From Microcaldota archaeon (GTDB lineage Archaea; Micrarchaeota; Micrarchaeia; Micrarchaeales; Micrarchaeaceae), in assembly GCA_030037495.1 (NCBI GenBank), contig JASHRG010000031.1, forward strand, positions 1-41,331: a DNA stretch of 41,331 nucleotides, read 5' to 3'. Under the pieces are notes generated by a model. That model was given only the letters and a program-made list of their open reading frames with translations, searched no databases and was not told the origin of the DNA. Position 1 is the stretch's first letter; each line of letters starts with the position of its first letter. Shown piece by piece: positions 23,164-29,724 of this stretch. Made by a program: the position numbers and the translations under genes.

Positions 23164-25170
23164 CTAGAGGATGTGCAGTATTGCAGGAATAGAGTAGCTT
23201 ACTATCGAAGTCGCGATAAGCAGCGAAACCATGTTTATTACCTTGATCAGCGGGTTTATTCCAGGGCCGGCCGTGTCCTTGAAAGGGTCACCGACCGTGT
23301 CCCCTATCACCGCCGCCTTGTGCGTGTCAGAGCCCTTGCCGCCGAACCTGCCCTCTTCTATGTACTTCTTGCCGTTGTCCCACGCTGCACCGCTTGTCGT
23401 GAGGAACAGCGCCAGCACTAGCCCTGACACTATTACACCTGCAAGTAGGCCGCCAAGGCCTGAAGGGCCAAGCACAACTCCGACTATTATCGGTGCGCCT
23501 ATCGCAAGCACTGCTGGCGCAACAAGCGATGAGAGTGCTGACTTTGTAGTTATGTCTACTGCCTTTGCATAGTCAGGCTCGGATGTTCCCTTCATAAGCC
23601 CTTTTATGGTCTTGAACTGGCGCCTCACCTCTTCGACTATCTTTGCAGCTGCTGAGCCAACAGCTCTCATAACTATTGCTGAGAATACATATGGTATCAT
23701 GGCGCCTACAAATAGCCCTGATATCACAAGCGGATTGAGTATGTCAAGTCCTGTAAGTCCTGCAGCGCTGGCAAACGCAACAAAGAGCGAGAGCGCAGCC
23801 AGCGCGGCTGCACCTATGGCGAATCCCTTTGTAACAGCCTTTGTGGTGTTGCCAACTGCATCAAGCGGGTCTGTTATCTCCCTGACCTTGCTGCTCATGC
23901 CAGACATCTCCGCTATGCCTCCTGCATTGTCTGTTATTGGCCCGTAGCTGTCTATAGACACTATTATTCCTGTCATAGACAGCATTGACATGGCTGCGAG
24001 CGCTATGCCAAATACGCCTCCTGTAGAGTAATATGAAACTATTATGGCTATGACTATCACGATTATTGGGAGCATTGTTGCGCGCATGCCATTGGCAACC
24101 CCGTATATTATGTTTGTCCCTGCGCCTGACTTCGACGCTATGGCAATCTCCCTAACAGCCGTGGTGTTCTTGTTTGTGTAGTGCCCGGTTATCTCTGCCA
24201 GGGCAACCGCTACAACTATCCCAAGCAACAGCGGTATGAAGTAGTATGGAAGATGCAGATAATACGTGACTATGGCAAAGCCCACTATTGCTATTGCTGA
24301 GGAAAGGCGAAGCGATCCGTTGAGTGATGCCCAGATCTTGTGCTTGTTGTCCGTGCCCACGATAAACGTGCCTAGTATTGATGCTATTATGGAGACTCCT
24401 CCTACGACAAGAGGCAGGACAAGCGCGTCATACTGCAATCCAGCGTAGTACGCCAGCAGCATTGTTGCCAGAACAGTAATTACATATGATTCGAATAGGT
24501 CTGCTGCCATTCCAGCGCAGTCTCCAACGTTGTCGCCCACGTTGTCTGCTATTACCGCAGGGTTTCTTGGGTCGTCTTCTGGAAGACCTATCTCGCTTTT
24601 TCCTACCAGGTCAGCGCCGACGTCTGCCCCTTTCGTGTATATGCCGCCGCCAACCCTTGCAAATAGGCTTACAAGGCTTGCCCCGAAGCCGAACCCTATC
24701 AATAGCGTTGGGTTATTGTAGGCAAGGAACATTATTGAAAAACCAAGGAGCGCGAGGCCTACAACTGCCATGCCAGTTACTGTGCCTCCCTTGAAAGCAA
24801 CGTTGAGCGCGTGCTTCATGCCCTTCTCTGCTGCCTTTGCTGTCCTGAGGTTTGCCCTGACAGATATCTCCATTCCTATGTATCCTGCAAGCGCAGAGAG
24901 GAATGCCCCGAAAGTGAATGCTATTGGAGTAGCAGCAGGAACCAGCTTGTACACCGATGCTATGTAGAATATTATCGTTAGTATGAGCCAGAATACGAAA
25001 ACTGTCTTGTACTGCCTGTTCAGGAACGCGTTTGCCCCCTTCTGGATCGCTGCAGCAACCTTTACCATTTTCTCGTTGCCCTTTGGGAGCCTGAGCACAT
25101 AGTTCGCATTCCACGCAGCAAATAGCAGAGCCAGTATTGCGACAAGCATTGAAAGCAGTATTATTATCAT
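23164..25170 (-). CDS. hppA: Membrane-bound proton-translocating pyrophosphatase (K+-independent type)
   Basis: From the ATG at 25170 the protein has 668 residues and about 16 transmembrane helices, the normal H+-PPase size; a GTG at 25182 is an alternative start. Substrate-binding motifs are intact: DVGADLVGKSEIGLPEDDP, NVGDNVGDCAGMAADLFESY, and near the C-terminus DTVGDPFKDTAGPGINPLIK. The segment GNTTKAVTKGF has Lys at the position that is Ala in K+-dependent enzymes, so it should be K+-independent. It would hydrolyse PPi from biosynthesis and pump H+. It is monocistronic, with gtatttatacat as a probable TATA box about 60 nt upstream. Confidence 0.97.
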   Translation of the reverse strand: MIIILLSMLVAILALLFAAWNANYVLRLPKGNEKMVKVAAAIQKGANAFLNRQYKTVFVFWLILTIIFYIASVYKLVPAATPIAFTFGAFLSALAGYIGMEISVRANLRTAKAAEKGMKHALNVAFKGGTVTGMAVVGLALLGFSIMFLAYNNPTLLIGFGFGASLVSLFARVGGGIYTKGADVGADLVGKSEIGLPEDDPRNPAVIADNVGDNVGDCAGMAADLFESYVITVLATMLLAYYAGLQYDALVLPLVVGGVSIIASILGTFIVGTDNKHKIWASLNGSLRLSSAIAIVGFAIVTYYLHLPYYFIPLLLGIVVAVALAEITGHYTNKNTTAVREIAIASKSGAGTNIIYGVANGMRATMLPIIVIVIAIIVSYYSTGGVFGIALAAMSMLSMTGIIVSIDSYGPITDNAGGIAEMSGMSSKVREITDPLDAVGNTTKAVTKGFAIGAAALAALSLFVAFASAAGLTGLDILNPLVISGLFVGAMIPYVFSAIVMRAVGSAAAKIVEEVRRQFKTIKGLMKGTSEPDYAKAVDITTKSALSSLVAPAVLAIGAPIIVGVVLGPSGLGGLLAGVIVSGLVLALFLTTSGAAWDNGKKYIEEGRFGGKGSDTHKAAVIGDTVGDPFKDTAGPGINPLIKVINMVSLLIATSIVSYSIPAILHIL

Positions 25171-25448
25171 GATGCAACCCACTACTAGACCTGCTAGGTC
25201 GAAAGAATAGTATTAATAGAAACAAAATGTATAAATACTTTACACAAACAGGCAAAAAGCCCTCGCTGCAGGTGTTGCATAATTTCGTAAATACTTATGT
25301 TTGACGCAGATTCTTGTTAGGCGGTATTTGCTGGACCATGCGTGGGGATAGCTGAACGTTTAAATGCCTTTACGGTTATGTCTTATGGAGTAATTGAGGC
25401 TATGGCTACCTGCCAGGCCCAGGCGTTTGATGGCAGGTTTTTGGAAGG

Positions 25449-25874
25449 GTGTATCAAATCTTGCGCAAAAAATTCGTATTAATAATAACGCTGGTGCTCC
25501 TAGTCATTTTAAATTTGTCAGAGCTGGCTGTTTTGAGCTATGCCTCAATTTGCACCGGCTGTACCTTTGGAACTTGCCCATCGGGATTTAGCTGCACAGA
25601 AATAACAGACACCTCTTGCAGCGGCAACGAGGGCTTCGAGTGTTCTACGACTACCTCAACAACCTCTACTTCAACAACCTCTACTTCATCTACTTCCACT
25701 ACAACTACCATACCTCTCTCGTATGTATCGTGGTCGGCATCAAGCAACCCGATTGTTAGGGGCGAGTATCAAGCGTTAACCGCATTTTGGTCTGGAGGAG
25801 TAGCACCATACACCGCCAATTTCTTAGTTTATGCACCCAGGCTGAGAAGCATTAGTGGTACAGACGTTGTGTAG
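25449..25874 (+). CDS. Short secreted protein, possibly a truncated copy of the giant surface protein type
   Basis: The 141-residue frame starts at GTG 25449, just after GGAAGG. It has a basic N-terminus and a hydrophobic signal or anchor (about 8-30), then a Cys-rich segment with six cysteines (ICTGCTFGTCPSGFSC, TSCSGNEGFEC). A Thr/Ser stalk follows, then the start of an Ig-like repeat (SASSNPIVRGEYQALTAFWS, GGVAPYTANFLVY). That start resembles the repeats of the protein at 30974 (SNPIIDNGQSITLMANPAGG, TSPYSYQWYY), but it stops after about 50 residues. This suggests a truncated gene or a remnant. It is convergent with acylphosphatase, 5 nt apart. A TATA-like gtttaaatgcc lies near 25359. Confidence 0.55.
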   Translation: MYQILRKKFVLIITLVLLVILNLSELAVLSYASICTGCTFGTCPSGFSCTEITDTSCSGNEGFECSTTTSTTSTSTTSTSSTSTTTTIPLSYVSWSASSNPIVRGEYQALTAFWSGGVAPYTANFLVYAPRLRSISGTDVV

Positions 25875-25879
25875 ACTCT

Positions 25880-26188
25880 CTACACGTGTGCTGGAAATTT
25901 ACCATGGATGAATTCAAATCCTTTGTAGTTCTTGTCATCAAACTCCTTTAAGCGCTCGTTCCTGAAATCGATGGCAAAAACCTGGTGGCGCTGGCCTATG
26001 TCAGATTTTATGCTGTCTATGAAGCTTGCCAGGGTTTCGGGGGCTGCCTCTGCCAGGATCTCAACGCTGCCGTCGCTCATGTTCCTGACAAAACCCTTCA
26101 CGGAAAGCCTCTGCGCCTGCTGCGCTACGAAAGCCCTGTAGCCCACTCCCTGCACAACCCCGTGCACAACCAGAAATGTCCTTGACAT
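25880..26188 (-). CDS. acyP: Acylphosphatase
   Basis: The ATG at 26188 gives 102 residues, about the family length; the frame runs on upstream but only into the divergent gene's region. The signature is complete: LVVHGVVQGVGYRAFV with catalytic R18, then GFVRNMSDGSVEIL with N36. It hydrolyses acyl phosphates such as carbamoyl or acetyl phosphate in the cytosol. It is a single gene with tttattag as a possible TATA element upstream. Confidence 0.94.
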   Translation of the reverse strand: MSRTFLVVHGVVQGVGYRAFVAQQAQRLSVKGFVRNMSDGSVEILAEAAPETLASFIDSIKSDIGQRHQVFAIDFRNERLKEFDDKNYKGFEFIHGKFPAHV

Positions 26189-26240
26189 AGATATCGTTTC
26201 TGAAAGAAAACTAATAAAAAATGTTGTTTTGCTATATGCT

Positions 26241-26945
26241 ATGCTTACGGCCGGCCGCGACCCCGTCCTTATGGCATCTAGTCTACCACCAGGAATCCGA
26301 TTGAGCTGGCTGGAGCGTGTGCAAAGCATAGGCAGTGAAACAGTATCACGCGGACTTGCGGGAGCCAATCTCAGCCCATTGAACAGCTATAGCCCATTCC
26401 AGACAAGGGTCAGGGAGGCGCTGGATTTCCTCAGGATACCCTACATCGACTATGGAAAAACGAGGGACCAGTTGGAGCTGCCGCTATTTGACAATGAAAG
26501 GAACAGGTTCTTTGTTTTCAGGCCTGACTTTGAGATTCCATGCATAAGGATAAACGGCAGGCCGGTGTTCATTGAGCCGCATTCTGTTTTCTGGTTAAAC
26601 AAGAAGAACATAAACAAGTTCGAGATAGCACATGCGACATACTGGCGCTCTGCATACATAGTAATAGTGCTTGATTGTACTGATGAAGCCATGGAGCGCG
26701 CGCTTCAAAATGCAGGGATGGCGGGCGCCTGCATAGCCAATGAGACCTGGTGCCTTGCTCAGGGACACCAGAAAGAGCCTGGTGGCAGGCCAAATTCGAC
26801 GATAGACACGAGGAGGGGTCTTCCGCAGGAAACAAAAGTCCTGCTCAGAAACAGGTTGCTGGGACTCCTTGCAAGGTCTGGCGGAGAAGATGGAATTGAA
26901 GCTGACATGTGCCCCGTAGCTACGACAGCATGCCGCGCTCCTTGA
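26241..26945 (+). CDS. Uncharacterised protein, weak PD-(D/E)xK nuclease resemblance
   Basis: The ATG at 26241 gives 234 residues; a TTG at 26229 and an ATG at 26271 are alternatives. The middle has FQTRVREALDFLRIPYIDYG, a helix-strand start often seen before nuclease cores, then RPDFEIPCIRINGRPVFIEPHSVFWLNKK (shown only as key residues D...E-P-H around 93-110). That spacing recalls a PD-(D/E)xK core with His in place of Lys. The C-terminal 70 residues are low in clear motifs. Catalysis is uncertain. The last 26 nt overlap aIF1A on the other strand. Confidence 0.6.
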   Translation: MLTAGRDPVLMASSLPPGIRLSWLERVQSIGSETVSRGLAGANLSPLNSYSPFQTRVREALDFLRIPYIDYGKTRDQLELPLFDNERNRFFVFRPDFEIPCIRINGRPVFIEPHSVFWLNKKNINKFEIAHATYWRSAYIVIVLDCTDEAMERALQNAGMAGACIANETWCLAQGHQKEPGGRPNSTIDTRRGLPQETKVLLRNRLLGLLARSGGEDGIEADMCPVATTACRAP

Positions 26946-27237
26946 GCTTGGTTATATCAAGGACACTGTACCTCCAGACTATGTCTCCCCTTTCATCAGT
27001 CTGGACAACCCATGGCCTTACTATTACAACATCATTTTCCTTGATCCAGAACCTCCTTCTAAGCCTTCCGGGGATTATGCAAAGCCTCTCCTTCCCGTCC
27101 ATGCACCTGACAAGGAACTTGGTTGCGCCGGCAATTTTTATTACAGTACCGACAAGCTCCCCATGGTCAGGCAGCTTCAGCTTGTACTCTATAGGCGCGC
27201 CCCTTCTTTCATCATGCTCCCTGTTGAATCTTGCCAT
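26920..27237 (-). CDS. eif1a: Translation initiation factor aIF1A
   Basis: The 105-residue protein is the archaeal homologue of bacterial IF1. It has a basic N-terminal tail (MARFNREHDERRGAPIEYKL) and an S1/OB-fold: GELVGTVIKIAGATKFLVRC, GKERLCIIPGRLRRRFWIK, NDVVIVRPWVVQ. It binds the 30S A site during initiation. Length is typical. It follows aIF2-beta by 4 nt, so the two initiation factors form an operon. Confidence 0.96.
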   Translation of the reverse strand: MARFNREHDERRGAPIEYKLKLPDHGELVGTVIKIAGATKFLVRCMDGKERLCIIPGRLRRRFWIKENDVVIVRPWVVQTDERGDIVWRYSVLDITKLKERGMLS

Positions 27238-27241
27238 TTTA

Positions 27242-27658
27242 TCAGTAGCTCTTTATGCCATACCTGGCTCCGCATGCCTCGCATACAAAGTAGAACATAC
27301 CACGGCCTGCAGTCTCAAGATGCGAATCTGGCTTGTGGCACTCCTTGCATATGACATACACTTCAAAGTATCTCTCTATTCGCTTGTTGAGCTCATCCTC
27401 GCGGAATTTCCCGGAAATGATCAGCCTGCCCTCCTCTATGTTTACCGGCACTGCAAGCTCCTTGCTCATGTACCTTGAGACCTCTTCTGGGCTCCTCCTA
27501 GCCCTGTCTGCTATTGTAGATAGGTTCCTGATCATGCTCTTGTTGCCCTGCACTATCAGGTCTATCTTCGGTACCTTGAAATCAGACACGTCAACAGCAA
27601 GCTTTGGCGCCTTCTGAAAAGCCACGTCCAGCAGTTTCATGTACTCTTCGTCGCTCAT
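27242..27658 (-). CDS. eif2b: Translation initiation factor aIF2 subunit beta
   Basis: The 138-residue protein has the aIF2-beta layout. An N-terminal helix contacts gamma, and a central alpha-beta domain follows (KIDLIVQGNKSMIRNLSTIA, EEVSRYMSKELAVPVNIEEG). A C-terminal zinc ribbon has C104xxC107 and C126xxC129 (VICKECHKP, FVCEACGARYG). It is part of the heterotrimer that brings Met-tRNAi to the small subunit. A TATA box (TTTATATACC on the minus strand, about 27694-27703) lies about 40 nt before the ATG. Confidence 0.96.
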   Translation of the reverse strand: MSDEEYMKLLDVAFQKAPKLAVDVSDFKVPKIDLIVQGNKSMIRNLSTIADRARRSPEEVSRYMSKELAVPVNIEEGRLIISGKFREDELNKRIERYFEVYVICKECHKPDSHLETAGRGMFYFVCEACGARYGIKSY

Positions 27659-27900
27659 GCTAAATCATCACGCTATTATTGTGTTTAATCAGGTATATAA
27701 AGCATCCAGGGCGAAGCAATAAATATCATGAAAATTAGAGCTCTAGTCTAGTGATTCCATGGACAGGGCACATGCTGCAGGAGAGACGCCTAGGGCTGGA
27801 AGGCCTGAATTAGTCTTTCTTACCTGATGCTAAACCGAAGGTCTTATGTTTCAGCTACCGCTAATAACCAAGCTATTTATATTGCCTTGAAGTGAATACT
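27659..27900 (+). other. Intergenic region with promoters and a possible 22-codon ORF
   Basis: This 242-nt gap holds the aIF2-beta promoter on the minus strand. It also has a TATA-like aataaatatc at about 27719-27728, about 30 nt before an ATG (27759) that opens a 22-codon frame ending 27827 (MDRAHAAGETPRAGRPELVF plus two residues). The SRP RNA TATA element (atttatatt, near 27874) follows. The short frame may be a micropeptide, a leader or an RNA transcript; I see no known RNA fold in it. Confidence 0.3.
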
Positions 27901-28163
27901 ACTTGGCAGATAGGGGGGAGGCTAAGGGTCTCCCATCCGCAAATCCCTTTAGGCGGCCCAATGCCAGCTTGTATCATATATATGCACCAAGCCTCCGCAG
28001 AAGCGTAGACGTTTTGCCTTAGGTGGTGGCGCTATGCGCGAACCAGGCCAGGCCGGAAGGAGCAACCTTAACCGTATAATGGCCATGCTCTTAAGATACA
28101 GAACCGAGCAGATGCGGAGATAACTTGTTTCATGTATGTGCTGCTCCCCTGGCTTCTGCCATT
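27901..28163 (+). ncRNA. ffs: Signal recognition particle RNA (archaeal 7S RNA)
   Basis: Several helices can be traced. Helix 1 pairs TGGCAGA (27904-27910) with TCTGCCA (28155-28161). The Alu-domain hairpins around GGGAGGCTAAGGGTCTCCC and CCGC...GCGG have loops CTAAGGG and CCCTTTAG that can pair with each other. Helix 5 starts with GCCAG (27963-27967) against CTGGC (28149-28153) and includes CTCCGCA against TGCGGAG. The S domain holds the conserved helix 8 core CCAGGCCGGAAGGAGCAACC. Length of about 260 nt is slightly short of the usual 300. Ends are set by helix 1 and by a TATA box about 27 nt upstream. It works with the SRP54 encoded at 7875. Confidence 0.9.
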
Positions 28164-28172
28164 ATAAACATT
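28164..28172 (+). promoter_or_regulatory. TATA box of tRNA-Ser
   Basis: The sequence tataaac, directly after the SRP RNA helix 1, is centred about 26 nt before the tRNA-Ser 5' end. The T-run at 28186-28189 between them may help terminate the SRP RNA. Confidence 0.5.
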
Positions 28173-28191
28173 GTGAGCAAATAACTTTTGG

Positions 28192-28277
28192 GCCGGGGTC
28201 GCCTAGTGGTAGGGCGGCAGCCTGCTAAGCTGTTTAGTCAGAAATGGCTTCCGCGAGTTCGAATCTCGCCCCCGGCG
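28192..28277 (+). tRNA. tRNA-Ser (GCU anticodon)
   Basis: The acceptor GCCGGGG (28192-28198) pairs with CCCCGGC (28270-28276), with discriminator G. The anticodon stem GCAGC/GCTGT encloses loop CTGCTAA with anticodon GCT at 28224-28226. The long variable arm AGTCA-GAAA-TGGCT is the class II mark of serine tRNA. The T arm is GCGAG-TTCGAAT-CTCGC. There is no intron. CCA is not encoded. The 3' 65 nt are duplicated at 29576-29639, flanking an AbiE-type toxin-antitoxin cassette. Confidence 0.96.
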
Positions 28278-28286
28278 TATGCTTCA

Positions 28287-28871
28287 TTACAACATGGTGT
28301 GGGAGCGGACCTGCTGCCTTATTATACCGCTGTAATGCTTGAGGTAGCTCTCCAACCTTTTTTTGTCTACCCTTTCTGCGATAGAAGCATAGACGCTTTT
28401 GCTAAAACGCGAATGGAAGTAGATTGAGTCTATAAGTGTTTTTTCTATATCTGCCATAGGTATGTACAAATTGGTTTTGTACTGGGTCATCGAGTATCCA
28501 AAAAACTTGTTCTGCTGTATCCTCCTGACGCTCGCATTTCTTCCAAGTATGGTTATCGCCCCTCTCCTCACCCTGTTGGTGGTGATTATGCTTATTGGGG
28601 TAATGTAATCCCATAGCTTGTAGTGTGTGAGCGCGGTTTCCATGCCATAGTAGAATGGCGAGAAGGCAAAACCAGCAACCATCGGGTCGTCGTAAAGCGT
28701 GTACCTGCCCCTGGCGACAGTAAACACCTTGCCGCTCGCCGTCATATTGTGAAGAAAGATTTTAGAGTAGCCGGCTGTTGCTCCTTTCTTCTGCAAGAAC
28801 AGCCTGGCATCCCTAACTGTAAATGCCGGGAACTTCAAGAAATATTCCAGAAACTGTTCTGTGTATTTCAT
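28287..28871 (-). CDS. AbiEi-like antitoxin / transcriptional regulator
   Basis: The preferred start is ATG 28871, which overlaps the toxin stop (ATGA) and has GGTGG upstream, giving 194 residues; an in-frame start three codons earlier is less likely. The N-terminus is a winged helix (FTVRDARLFLQKKGATAGYS, NMTASGKVFTVARGRYTLYD). The AbiEi core follows: VAGFAFSPFYYGMETALTHY, then IPMADIEKTLIDSIYF. AbiEi proteins neutralise AbiEii nucleotidyltransferases and repress their own operon. Here it is the second gene, unlike bacterial abiE operons where it comes first. It ends 9 nt from tRNA-Ser. It is clearly related to the protein at 39638-40261. Confidence 0.85.
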   Translation of the reverse strand: MKYTEQFLEYFLKFPAFTVRDARLFLQKKGATAGYSKIFLHNMTASGKVFTVARGRYTLYDDPMVAGFAFSPFYYGMETALTHYKLWDYITPISIITTNRVRRGAITILGRNASVRRIQQNKFFGYSMTQYKTNLYIPMADIEKTLIDSIYFHSRFSKSVYASIAERVDKKRLESYLKHYSGIIRQQVRSHTML

Positions 28872-29515
28872 GTCGCCCACCTCTTTATGAGACCGGCCAT
28901 TTTTGCATACGTTGGTATGGCACCTGCGTATACGGTGGCCTTGAACTCTGTCTGGCTTTGATTATCTTCATCTGGTTCAGGGATATTTTTTGAAAATTCG
29001 AGCAGGGCTCTTTTTACCTTGCCTGGCTGCCTGGCGCTGTTTAATAGGACCGTTATGTCGTAGAGGTCTTTGTATGCCCGCCTGTCCCTGTACGCGTCTA
29101 TCTTCTCAAGGATCAGATCTTCTGGTGATAGCGCCAATATGTTCATCTTCGAACCATCGATACGTTCGTATGGCATCAACAGAGCCTCCTTCTCCAAGTT
29201 TCTCGGCTCTATCTTTATCTCGGTATTATTTTTTCTTACATGTATGAATGTCACGCGCTTTTCCCTGAACTTCGATACGTCTATGCCTAATCTCCCAGCA
29301 GAGCTTATGAATTTCTCTTTGAAACCAGGCTCCCACACGTATACGTCTATATCCATAGAGAACCTCTTGCCGTTGTAGCACCTCCATACCGCAGTCCCTC
29401 CGTGCATGGCCATTTTGTCTGTGATATTTGCCAATATGCCCATGACATCATCCTCAAGCTGCGCGGTTTCAAGCTCGTTTCTGCGTTTCAGGAGGCTTGC
29501 GATTGGTAAATCCAT
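28868..29515 (-). CDS. AbiEii-like nucleotidyltransferase toxin
   Basis: The 215-residue protein is a DNA polymerase beta-type nucleotidyltransferase of the AbiEii/MenT class. The active-site motif is MHGGTAVWR (G39-G40-T41) followed by FSMDIDVYV with S53, D55 and D57. A second conserved block is LSPEDLILEKIDAYRDRRAY ending KDLYDI. Family members transfer nucleotides to tRNA or other RNAs and stall growth; a tRNA target here would fit the location but is only inferred. The ATG sits just behind an inverted-repeat operator (29522-29552) and TATA box. The antitoxin overlaps its end by 4 nt. Confidence 0.87.
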   Translation of the reverse strand: MDLPIASLLKRRNELETAQLEDDVMGILANITDKMAMHGGTAVWRCYNGKRFSMDIDVYVWEPGFKEKFISSAGRLGIDVSKFREKRVTFIHVRKNNTEIKIEPRNLEKEALLMPYERIDGSKMNILALSPEDLILEKIDAYRDRRAYKDLYDITVLLNSARQPGKVKRALLEFSKNIPEPDEDNQSQTEFKATVYAGAIPTYAKMAGLIKRWAT

Positions 29516-29521
29516 AATAAC

Positions 29522-29552
29522 CCTTTAGTTATAGTATTTTATAACTAAAAGG
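29522..29552. promoter_or_regulatory. Inverted-repeat operator of the first AbiE pair
   Basis: Arms CCTTTAGTTATA (29522-29533) and TATAACTAAAAGG (29540-29552) are inverted copies with one extra A, separated by 6 nt. The repeat lies between the TATA element at 29553-29561 and the toxin ATG, so it spans the expected start of transcription. That is where an autorepressor such as AbiEi would bind. Confidence 0.65.
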
Positions 29553-29561
29553 TATTTATAA
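29553..29561 (-). promoter_or_regulatory. TATA box of the first AbiE pair
   Basis: TTATAAATA on the minus strand lies directly upstream of the inverted repeat and about 40 nt before the toxin ATG. Confidence 0.6.
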
Positions 29562-29575
29562 CTTTCCTTGCCGAT

Positions 29576-29639
29576 GCGGCAGCCCGCTAAGCTGTTTAGT
29601 CAGAAATGGCTTCGCGAGTTCGAATCTCGCCCCCGGCGT
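29576..29639 (+). pseudogene. Orphan 3' part of tRNA-Ser (putative attachment-site repeat)
   Basis: This copies 28214-28278 of tRNA-Ser, from the end of the D arm through anticodon arm, variable arm, T arm and discriminator. One T to C change falls in the anticodon loop and one C is missing before the T stem. The 5' acceptor strand and D arm are absent, so no tRNA can form. It marks the far end of the AbiE cassette. Confidence 0.9.
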
Positions 29640-29724
29640 TCTGTCTTAAAATGGCCGCATTCTTATAGCTAAAGAAGCGAAGCAATAGAATAGCAATAAA
29701 AAGCCATTTTACCAAATAGCCCTC

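Larger units (their letters stand above)
28214..29639. mobile_element. tRNA-Ser-associated AbiE toxin-antitoxin cassette, possible integrative element
   Basis: The tRNA-Ser segment 28214-28278 recurs at 29576-29639 with one substitution and one deleted base. The roughly 1.36 kb between repeat starts holds only an AbiEii-AbiEi pair and its promoter, antisense to the tRNA. The AbiEi stop lies just 9 nt from the tRNA 3' end. One intact tRNA plus an orphan 3' fragment is what recombination into a tRNA gene leaves. No integrase is visible, so movement would need a recombinase from elsewhere, or the rest of a larger element is gone. The 690-bp Doc cassette at tRNA-Arg has the same layout. Confidence 0.7.

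Noticed and set aside
24713-25255. 180-codon frame in the pyrophosphatase region
   Set aside because: It is out of frame with hppA and shows no motif, while the hppA frame is fully conserved there.
25183-25448. Hidden gene or RNA between hppA and the small secreted protein
   Set aside because: Only promoter-like AT stretches on both strands are visible; I found no tRNA, box C/D or ORF pattern worth naming.
28188-28427. Plus-strand 79-codon frame starting at tRNA-Ser
   Set aside because: It runs through the tRNA and antisense to AbiEi; no protein features.
29576-29639. A second tRNA-Ser gene
   Set aside because: The acceptor 5' strand and D arm are missing; the preceding bases do not pair with CCCCGGC.
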